From IMG/VR virus record IMGVR_UViG_3300036770_008166, positions 1 through 64,000 of that record: a DNA stretch of 64,000 nucleotides. The stretch is one strand, 5' to 3'. Below, piece after piece: positions 38,052-44,845 of this stretch. The notes under the pieces were generated by a model, which was given only the letters and a program-made list of their open reading frames with translations, did no database searches and was not told where the DNA came from. Within the stretch, counting starts at the first letter, position 1. Each line of letters starts with the position of its first letter. The stretch comes from a virus. Both the position numbers and the translations under genes were made by a program.

Positions 38052-39221
38052 TCAGCCCAACAATGTTTGTTTCGCTTTTTCAAAATCTGCCGGTATGGGT
38101 AGATCTCGACCGTCAATCCGACCATTGTTCCAGATTCTAAGGCACTGACCAAAATTGTCTACCAGCTCGCTGACAATGAGGCTGGGAAACACATTATAGA
38201 AATGCCAGCGATTGTGTTCCAGTACCGGCAGCATGTCTTGATAGAGATCACGTAGTTGACAGGTGGGCATGCTGGAGATTCGGACTATTTCGTTGGCTAT
38301 GGCATCCAGTCTTTGATCGTGATCCAACATGCGATCATAACTTTCGTCGATCCATTTATCAAAGGTCTGGAATCCGTACTGTCTCAGATACTGCAGGTTG
38401 CCCGGTGCGGCCACCAACAGGAAAGGCCGTTTGGCCACGATGGGCTTGAAAACTTTTTCAGTGAGATGTTGTTTTGGCTCGTAAAAAACCGTTTCGTTGA
38501 CCACATGAAACAGAGAAGTCTGCCAAAGTTGATATTCTCGAGCCCCAAATCTAGCACTGAGATTCCCGTTTGCCGTGATGCGATCCAACTGCCAAGGCAG
38601 ACGCAAGGTGGAATCAAGGTGTCGTTCGATTAGATTCCGGCTTTGGACAGATACTTGAGTATACATGCTGGCTAGTTCTGTCATGACATCACGCGAATCT
38701 GCATGAAAACTGATCGATCCCTTGTGGGCCACTTCTCGGTCCAGCAGTCTTGCCAACAATGAAATACGATATGATCTACGATGTGATATGAGATGATTGA
38801 GCGATAAGAATGCATTTTGTATGGCATGATCGACGTCAACATGCCGTGCATCACGATACCAATCCAGCGCGGCAAATCCATGATAGAAAAAATACCAATC
38901 CAACATGGATCGATCTTTACAGATCTGGCGCTTGATCTCAGAATGTTCGCTGTTAGCTAAAATTTTCAATTTCTTTACAGACCATGATGCGTGCAGTGCT
39001 ATACCGAGATCATATGCATGGCCTAGATCATGGTTCCAGAGCGGCTCTTGATCAAAATGGAACAACACATGATTAAGATCTGCCTGGCTGTGATACGGAA
39101 ACCATTCTTTTTGACTGAGATGATCCTGTGTACCCCAGGGATAATAATACCAACAGTCCAATCCGGCAGGCTGCAGGAGATTTTGGAACAGCACCCAATA
39201 GAAATTCTCAACTGAAATCAT
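38052..39221 (-). CDS. TEK-motif glycosyltransferase-like protein (copy 3)
   Basis: A 389-aa family member with all landmarks: NETVFYEPKQHLTEKVFKPIVAKRPFLLVAAPG, YLRQYGFQTFDKWIDESYDRMLD, and an early FHFDQEPLW and FYHGFAALDWYRD that recur in copy 4 (FFHDQEP, FFHGWACLDWYRG). I chose ATG 39221 rather than a longer start inside the opposite promoter. Standing alone on the minus strand between plus genes, it looks like an insertion between moxR and its VWA partner. Confidence 0.6.
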   Translation of the reverse strand: MISVENFYWVLFQNLLQPAGLDCWYYYPWGTQDHLSQKEWFPYHSQADLNHVLFHFDQEPLWNHDLGHAYDLGIALHASWSVKKLKILANSEHSEIKRQICKDRSMLDWYFFYHGFAALDWYRDARHVDVDHAIQNAFLSLNHLISHRRSYRISLLARLLDREVAHKGSISFHADSRDVMTELASMYTQVSVQSRNLIERHLDSTLRLPWQLDRITANGNLSARFGAREYQLWQTSLFHVVNETVFYEPKQHLTEKVFKPIVAKRPFLLVAAPGNLQYLRQYGFQTFDKWIDESYDRMLDHDQRLDAIANEIVRISSMPTCQLRDLYQDMLPVLEHNRWHFYNVFPSLIVSELVDNFGQCLRIWNNGRIDGRDLPIPADFEKAKQTLLG

Positions 39222-39266
39222 ATCAATATGTACCACAAGGGCGCACACCACGTAATAATACAGCAC

Positions 39267-39295
39267 TTGACCAGAAAATCCCAATATCATATAAT
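39267..39295 (+). promoter_or_regulatory. Sigma-70 promoter for VWA metallopeptidase
   Basis: TTGACC (39267-39272), 17-bp spacer, TATAAT (39290-39295), 22 nt before the start codon. Confidence 0.8.
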
Positions 39296-39317
39296 AATTA
39301 CAATATAGGAGAGATCA

Positions 39318-40595
39318 ATGACTGCTGCCGCAACAGATACCACCAACAAAGACGACGCCAAACGCTTTGCCAATCTCATTGGGCCCATGGATGCCAAAGT
39401 GGATCGCGAAGTGCGTGAACTCCTGGTCACTGCCCGCGTGGGCATGTTGCTCCGGGCTTCGTTCTTTGGCAACCTGGCCACCCGACTCAAGCTGGTGAAT
39501 GCGGACGAATGGTGCGCCACTGCTGCCACCGACGGCAGAAACTTTTACTACAACAGCCGCTTCATCAAGATGTTGAAGCCCAAAGAGATCGAATTCTTGT
39601 TCGGTCATGAGGTCTTGCATTGTGTGTATGATCATTTTGGTCGCCGTGGTGAGCGCGATCCACAGCTCTGGAACGTGGCCAACGATTTCTGTGTGAACGG
39701 CGATCTAAAGAAACATAGAGTGGGTGAATTCATCACGTCGGTGCCTTGTCTGTACGATCAGAAATACGAAGGCAAATCGTCGGAAGAGATCTATGACATC
39801 CTGTATGAAAATGCCGAAAAGATTTCCATCGATGACCTCATCGATCGTGTGCTGGACGAACACATGGATGGTGAAACCGAAAGTAATGGCTCTGGCAAAA
39901 AGTCGGGAGAAGGCAAAGGACGTCCGCGGCTGAGCGAAGAAGAAAAAGCCAAGATCCGTGACGAGATCAAGGAAGCCATGCTCAGTGCCGCACAGACCTG
40001 CGATGCCGGCAACTTGCCCGCAGGCATTAAGCGCCTGATCCAAAATCTCACTGAGCCCAAGATGAACTGGCGCGAACTGCTCCGCATGCAGTTGGAGAGC
40101 ACCATCAAGTCAGACTACACCTTTGCCCGGCTCAGCCGCAAGGGCTGGCATCATGAGGCCATCCTGCCTGGCATGAAGACCACCGATGCCATCGACATAG
40201 CCATCGGCATCGACATGTCAGGTTCGATCTCTGACGCCCAGGGTCGAGACTTCCTGGCCGAAGTGCAGGGCATCATGGAAGCATTTGATAGTTATCGCAT
40301 CCATGTGGTGTGCTTTGACACTGAAATCTACAATCCCCGGCAATATGATTCAGACAATCTCGAAGACATCACGGACTATGAATTGGCCGGCGGTGGTGGC
40401 ACGGACTTCGAGTGTGTATTCAACTATCTCAAAGACAATGACATCGAGCCCAAGAAACTGGTGATGTTCACAGATGGCTATCCATTCGGATCCTGGGGTG
40501 ATGAGAACTACGCGGATACCGTATGGATCATCCATGGCAATCCCACGCCAGATCCTCCGTTTGGCGTCTGGGCCAAGTACGGCGACACCGACTGA
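39318..40595 (+). CDS. VWA-like metallopeptidase (DUF2201 type), MoxR partner
   Basis: A 425-aa protein with a zinc-protease-like GHEVLHCVYDH (His97-Glu98-x2-His101) in the N-terminal part. A charged linker follows (about 185-215), then a C-terminal von Willebrand A domain with MIDAS IGIDMSGSISD near 295-303 and GGGGTDFECVF. This two-domain plan matches MoxR-associated VWA proteins and occurs in other T4-like marine phages. RBS AGGAGAG. It likely works with the ATPase at 35954. Confidence 0.82.
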   Translation: MTAAATDTTNKDDAKRFANLIGPMDAKVDREVRELLVTARVGMLLRASFFGNLATRLKLVNADEWCATAATDGRNFYYNSRFIKMLKPKEIEFLFGHEVLHCVYDHFGRRGERDPQLWNVANDFCVNGDLKKHRVGEFITSVPCLYDQKYEGKSSEEIYDILYENAEKISIDDLIDRVLDEHMDGETESNGSGKKSGEGKGRPRLSEEEKAKIRDEIKEAMLSAAQTCDAGNLPAGIKRLIQNLTEPKMNWRELLRMQLESTIKSDYTFARLSRKGWHHEAILPGMKTTDAIDIAIGIDMSGSISDAQGRDFLAEVQGIMEAFDSYRIHVVCFDTEIYNPRQYDSDNLEDITDYELAGGGGTDFECVFNYLKDNDIEPKKLVMFTDGYPFGSWGDENYADTVWIIHGNPTPDPPFGVWAKYGDTD

Positions 40596-40614
40596 TTTCG
40601 CCAGAATCACTCTA

Positions 40615-40648
40615 AACCCTGCTGATTTCCGTTGGCAGGGTTTTTTTG
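40615..40648 (+). terminator. Intrinsic terminator after VWA gene
   Basis: AAACCCTGC/GCAGGGTTT (40615-40623 with 40636-40644) then a run of T to 40648. Confidence 0.9.
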
Positions 40649-40664
40649 TGGCGTAAATATCTAT

Positions 40665-40847
40665 ATGGAACCCCAACAATTGACTGTGGCCGATATCGCT
40701 TCTATCAAAAGCTTGATTGAGGCCGCCTGTGGTCGAGGCACATTTCGAGCATCCGAGCTGAGCACTGTAGGTGCTCTGTACGACAAACTGGATGCTTTTT
40801 TAAACCAAGCCGCGGCAGCGGCCACTCAAGGAGATCAAAATGCTTAA
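40665..40847 (+). CDS. Conserved T4-like phage protein, 60 aa
   Basis: Helical: VADIASIKSLIEAACGRGTFRASELSTVGALYDKLDAFL. The ACxRGxFxxxELSTVGxLxDK pattern is a well-known conserved unknown of cyanophage-type T4-like phages. It is coupled by overlap to the next gene. Function unknown. Confidence 0.75.
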   Translation: MEPQQLTVADIASIKSLIEAACGRGTFRASELSTVGALYDKLDAFLNQAAAAATQGDQNA

Positions 40848-41529
40848 ACACATAGGCCGACACGGAGACCGCAAAGTAGCTATCGTATTCAGAGAAATAC
40901 CCGGTGAAGATCACATGTGTCTGGTGATCTATCCCGATGTGCTACCAACTCCTATCCACGATACTGTGATGAAAGTGTTAGAAAGCCCGGTAGGACAACA
41001 AGAAAGTGTGTTAGCTGATGCTCTGCACCGGAACCTGTTGCCGGACGGCCGAGCCATCCTGGAGGCTCTGCACAAGGAAGGCATGCTCAAAAAGGTCAGC
41101 ACAGAGCATATCATCATGACACCCACGGCCAACAGCACCGTGAGACTGGATGAGCTTAATCGACTGGTACGAGAAATGGAGCAAGGTGAAGGCGCCCGCA
41201 AACGCATGGCTGAATTAGACGCCAGTGCCGGTCTGGTAGATCCACAGACCAAACGCCGGGCAGAAGCCGAATTCAAATCACAACAGCAGCAAAAGGCAAC
41301 CAATCCCACTGATACCCTGGATGATAAAACCCTGGCTACAAACATGCTATCACAGGCAAAACGCATGGAAGTAGAGGCTCGAGGCTTGATAGCTGAAGCT
41401 GCTCGAATGAAGAAAGAAGCCGAACGCATGTTTCCTGGAGTGATGGTCACTGAAATCTCAGAAGCTCCAGCAGTTCAAACCAAAGCACGTGGACGAAAAC
41501 GAGCGGTGGCTGCAGATGCAGTTCAGTGA
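40840..41529 (+). CDS. Conserved T4-like phage protein, 229 aa
   Basis: N-terminal domain (LKHIGRHGDRKVAIVFREIPGEDHMCLVIY), a helical middle with VRLDELNRLVREMEQGE, and a long coiled-coil-like C-terminal region (AKRMEVEARGLIAEAARMKKEAERM) ending in a Lys/Arg tail. It resembles a conserved unknown of cyanophages located in the same gene order. RBS AAGGAG. Function unknown. Confidence 0.72.
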   Translation: MLKHIGRHGDRKVAIVFREIPGEDHMCLVIYPDVLPTPIHDTVMKVLESPVGQQESVLADALHRNLLPDGRAILEALHKEGMLKKVSTEHIIMTPTANSTVRLDELNRLVREMEQGEGARKRMAELDASAGLVDPQTKRRAEAEFKSQQQQKATNPTDTLDDKTLATNMLSQAKRMEVEARGLIAEAARMKKEAERMFPGVMVTEISEAPAVQTKARGRKRAVAADAVQ

Positions 41530-41818
41530 TGAATTCATAACCAAATGGGAACACATTATCAAAGGTGTTGACGCCACTGAGGTGCCCATTGAATGCATCA
41601 AAAAAGTTGTGATCAAACTGTCAAATCGCAGACAACGTACCATCAACATAACGTCTCTAAAAAAACAGGGTCTAGCATTCGACGAGATAGAGATGGTGTT
41701 GGCTCGAAATTTAATGGACTATGATGACGAGCTCAGGGACATTGACTTTATACTGGACGTAGGTGCAGTGGCCGAAATTATACAGCCAGAAACAGATAAA
41801 TTGCTTAAGAATTTGTAA
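41516..41818 (+). CDS. Conserved T4-like phage protein, 100 aa
   Basis: Helical protein: QFSDEFITKWEHIIKGVDATEVPIECIKKVVIKL, then RRQRTINI and a C-terminal DFILDVGAVAEIIQPETDKLL. The family occurs after the previous gene in other T4-like marine phages. ATG 41516; a longer GTG start at 41489 is possible. Its stop overlaps thyX (TAATG). Confidence 0.72.
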   Translation: MQFSDEFITKWEHIIKGVDATEVPIECIKKVVIKLSNRRQRTINITSLKKQGLAFDEIEMVLARNLMDYDDELRDIDFILDVGAVAEIIQPETDKLLKNL

Positions 41819-42501
41819 TGCATGTTCGCCTGGTATCCTATTCACGACCCACAGAGGAATTTGCCGAACACGGTATCACAGATGCGCAGGAACTTATTGC
41901 GTATTGCGCCCGTGTCAGCAACCCCGCCAACCAATTCAATACAGAGACATCAGAGAAGCTTATCCGATATCTTATCAAACACGCACACTGGAGTCCCCTC
42001 GAGATGGTGTCTGCTTGCATGGAGATCACTACAACCAGAGACATCGCGCGGCAGATACTGCGACACAGATCGTTTTCCTTCCAAGAGTTCTCACAGCGAT
42101 ATGCCGACCCGGTACAAGACCTCGAGTTTGAATTGCGGCCTGCCCGACTGCAAGACGCCAAAAACAGACAGAACAGCGTGGAACTGGACCTCCGAGATCC
42201 AGATCAAAGAGAATTGGCACGTCTATGGGTGGAAAAACAACAGGCTGTCATTAGAGCCGCTCGAGATGCCTATACCTGGGCTATCACGAATGGCATAGCC
42301 AAAGAGCAGGCTCGTGCCGTGTTGCCCGAAGGAAACACCCAGAGCCGCCTGTACATGAATGGCACCCTGCGATCATGGGTGCATTTCATCGAACTCAGGA
42401 GTGCCAACGGCACGCAGTTGGAGCACCAGGCAGTGGCGCGATCCTGTGCAGAGGTGATCGCTACTGTGTTCCCCATGGCCGCCGAATTCGTAGGCCAGTA
42501 G
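41818..42501 (+). CDS. thyX: Flavin-dependent thymidylate synthase
   Basis: A 227-aa ThyX making dTMP from dUMP with FAD and folate. The signature RHRSFSFQEFSQRY (about 81-94) is complete, and SPLEMVSACMEI and LPEGNTQSRLYMNGTLRSW are the flavin and dUMP contacts. It supplies thymidine for phage DNA synthesis. Part of the conserved T4-like block around it. Confidence 0.93.
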   Translation: MHVRLVSYSRPTEEFAEHGITDAQELIAYCARVSNPANQFNTETSEKLIRYLIKHAHWSPLEMVSACMEITTTRDIARQILRHRSFSFQEFSQRYADPVQDLEFELRPARLQDAKNRQNSVELDLRDPDQRELARLWVEKQQAVIRAARDAYTWAITNGIAKEQARAVLPEGNTQSRLYMNGTLRSWVHFIELRSANGTQLEHQAVARSCAEVIATVFPMAAEFVGQ

Positions 42502-42525
42502 CACAGTATCTGCTATACTGTGAGC

Positions 42526-42777
42526 ATGAAGATCACTTTCCATACCTTTACCATGGGCGACGTGGAAGATCCTGACATCTATGCGGCCGAACCTATCTAT
42601 CGATGGCAACAGACTGAGCAGGGAACATGGGCGATGGAGCACGCGCATGATCTCACCTATTACACAGGAGCCGATCCTCACGGTTTTGGATATCTGATCA
42701 GCATCAGAGGCACTGTCAATGACCCCCGACGAGTCACGGAGTATTTCCTAAGATGGCCCAAGCAAGAAAAATCCTAG
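42526..42777 (+). CDS. Conserved T4-like phage protein, 83 aa
   Basis: ITFHTFTMGDVEDPDIYAAEPIYRWQQTEQGTWAMEH and FGYLISIRGTVND: a short beta-rich conserved unknown seen next to thyX-like genes in cyanophage genomes. ATG 42526. Overlaps the SDR gene by 25 nt. Function unknown. Confidence 0.7.
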   Translation: MKITFHTFTMGDVEDPDIYAAEPIYRWQQTEQGTWAMEHAHDLTYYTGADPHGFGYLISIRGTVNDPRRVTEYFLRWPKQEKS

Positions 42778-43742
42778 TCACAGGAGGTCTTGGCCTGATT
42801 GGACACAATGTAGTCCGGCGACTGCACGACCAAGGTCACGAAGTCATCGTGACAGATATCTGCACCAACTACGGCATCGTGCCGCAGAGCGAAATCGACT
42901 ATCTTGTCCGAGAACGCAGGCAAAGATTAGATCCTAACACGCGAGTTTATGACATAGACATCGCGGATCAGGTAGGCATGGACAACCTCATGCGCAGCCA
43001 TCGATTTGATACCGTGATACACATGGCCAGCTTTCCCCGGCAGAAAGTTGTGAACGCTGATCCCATGCGTGGCAGCCGCACCATGAGCGAAGGGCTACTG
43101 AATCTCCTAGAACTAAGCTCAAGGCATGGGGTAGACAGATTCGTGTACATCTCATCCAGCATGGTGTATGGCGACTTTGCGGATCAGATGCGCGAGGATG
43201 CTGTGTGCAGACCTCAAGGTCAATATGGCATCATGAAACTGGCAGGAGAGTGGTTGGTGCGTGACTACACCCGGCGAGGCAGTTTTGATCATGTCGTAAT
43301 TCGTCCCAGTGCTGTTTATGGTGAACTGGACGTGGAGGATCGCGTGATTTCTCGGTTTATGCTCACGGCCCTGCGTGGAGGGGTATTGAAAGTCAACGGC
43401 GCCACCGAAACCTTGGATTTTACCTATGTAGAGGACGCCGCTGATGGCATCGTGAGTGCTGCCCTGCTACCAGTAGCCCGCAACAAGACCTACAACATCA
43501 CCAAGAGTCATTCCTGGAGCCTGCTAGATGCTGCCCGGCTGGCAGTAAGTATAGCTGGTCAAGGCTCAGTAGAAGTAAGAGACAAGGATGCTGATTTCCC
43601 CAGTCGAGGAGCGCTCAACATTGATGCTGCACGACGAGACCTCGGGTTCAATCCCCGGGTAGACATCGAAGAAGGATTCCAAAGATATCATGACTGGTTC
43701 CGAGGTTCCACTTACTGGAAGCAGCAGTTGAAACAATCATGA
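42753..43742 (+). CDS. Extended SDR NDP-sugar epimerase/dehydratase
   Basis: A 329-aa SDR with GGLGLIG at 11-17, VIHMASFPR, YISSSMVYGDF and the Tyr-Lys pair in QYGIMKLAGEW (about 158-162). RPSAVYGELD and TLDFTYVEDAADGI complete the family. It modifies a nucleotide sugar and is coupled (ATGA) to the DegT aminotransferase that follows, together suggesting an amino-sugar route. Confidence 0.82.
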   Translation: MAQARKILVTGGLGLIGHNVVRRLHDQGHEVIVTDICTNYGIVPQSEIDYLVRERRQRLDPNTRVYDIDIADQVGMDNLMRSHRFDTVIHMASFPRQKVVNADPMRGSRTMSEGLLNLLELSSRHGVDRFVYISSSMVYGDFADQMREDAVCRPQGQYGIMKLAGEWLVRDYTRRGSFDHVVIRPSAVYGELDVEDRVISRFMLTALRGGVLKVNGATETLDFTYVEDAADGIVSAALLPVARNKTYNITKSHSWSLLDAARLAVSIAGQGSVEVRDKDADFPSRGALNIDAARRDLGFNPRVDIEEGFQRYHDWFRGSTYWKQQLKQS

Positions 43743-44845
43743 CGGGACTGACGATACCGTTTGTAGGTCTGACCAAGCAATACAACAATCTCCGCACCGA
43801 GATCCTGGATGTCACCGATGAGGTCTTGCGATCAGGATCTCTCATGGACGGCAACTTCACGGCCGAATTTGAAAACTGGTTGGCCAGGCGCAACAGTGTA
43901 AAATATGCTGTGACCTGCCACTCCGGTACCCAGGCCTTGGAAATCATCGCTCACTATTACGGCACACAACACACTATGCCTAACCCGCCCACAGTGCTCA
44001 TCCCCGCGGTTACCTATGTGGCCACCGCCAATGCGTTCATGCGCGCAGGCTGGTCGGTACATTTTGTTGATGTAGATGCTTTGGGTATTTTTGACATGCG
44101 GTCGATACCAGATATAAGTTATCAGGCCATGGTCTTGGTAGGACTATATGGTGCTGCCATCACGCACATCGGCGATACCAAGATCTGGCGACAGACAGTG
44201 CTACGTGATGGCCTGGTGATAGAGGACGCTGCACAGCACTGGCTCTCCAGCGGTGCCATCAGGATCGGCCAGGCCGCGGCCATCAGTTTCGATCCCATGA
44301 AGAATCTCGCGGCATATGGCAACGGCGGTGCTGTTGTGACCAATGATGCTGATCTTTATCGGTATGCCAAGGCCTGGCGCAACAACGGCAAACCCGACCA
44401 TCATCATGCTGGTACCAACAGCAGGATGAGCGAGATAGACTGTGCCGGGCTCTTGGTCAAAACCCGCCATATCGACGATTGGCAGCAGCGTCGAGCCAAG
44501 ATAGCGCAGTTCTGGATAGACAAGTTGCAGTCATCCACTGTACGCTGTCTTATTAATCGTGACAACTGGCACGACCATTGTTATCACAAGTTCGTGATTG
44601 ATGTGGAAGCCCGCGACATCCTTCAACGCAATCTGGCCATACGAGGCATAGAAACACGCGTGCATTACAGCCAACCCCTGCACGAAATAGATATCTATCG
44701 CCAGTGGCCAGGGCCTTCATTCCTTAGTTCTGCTTCGGCACTGTGTCGCCGGGTGCTAAGCCTGCCGATTTATCCTGAGCTCACTGATCTACAGGTAGAA
44801 TACATAGCAGATCAGGTACGAGACTGCGTGACCAGTTCAGGATGA
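43739..44845 (+). CDS. DegT/DnrJ/EryC1 sugar aminotransferase
   Basis: A full-length (368-aa) PLP enzyme. TCHSGTQALEIIA and VLIPAVTYVATANAFMRAG are typical; VIEDAAQHW provides the PLP-ring Asp; SFDPMKNLAAYGNGGAVV holds the PLP Lys near 188. The C-terminal LSLPIYPELTD end is complete. It would transfer an amino group to a keto-sugar made by the SDR. Its end overlaps the convergent repeat-protein gene by 34 nt. Confidence 0.88.
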   Translation: MTGLTIPFVGLTKQYNNLRTEILDVTDEVLRSGSLMDGNFTAEFENWLARRNSVKYAVTCHSGTQALEIIAHYYGTQHTMPNPPTVLIPAVTYVATANAFMRAGWSVHFVDVDALGIFDMRSIPDISYQAMVLVGLYGAAITHIGDTKIWRQTVLRDGLVIEDAAQHWLSSGAIRIGQAAAISFDPMKNLAAYGNGGAVVTNDADLYRYAKAWRNNGKPDHHHAGTNSRMSEIDCAGLLVKTRHIDDWQQRRAKIAQFWIDKLQSSTVRCLINRDNWHDHCYHKFVIDVEARDILQRNLAIRGIETRVHYSQPLHEIDIYRQWPGPSFLSSASALCRRVLSLPIYPELTDLQVEYIADQVRDCVTSSG

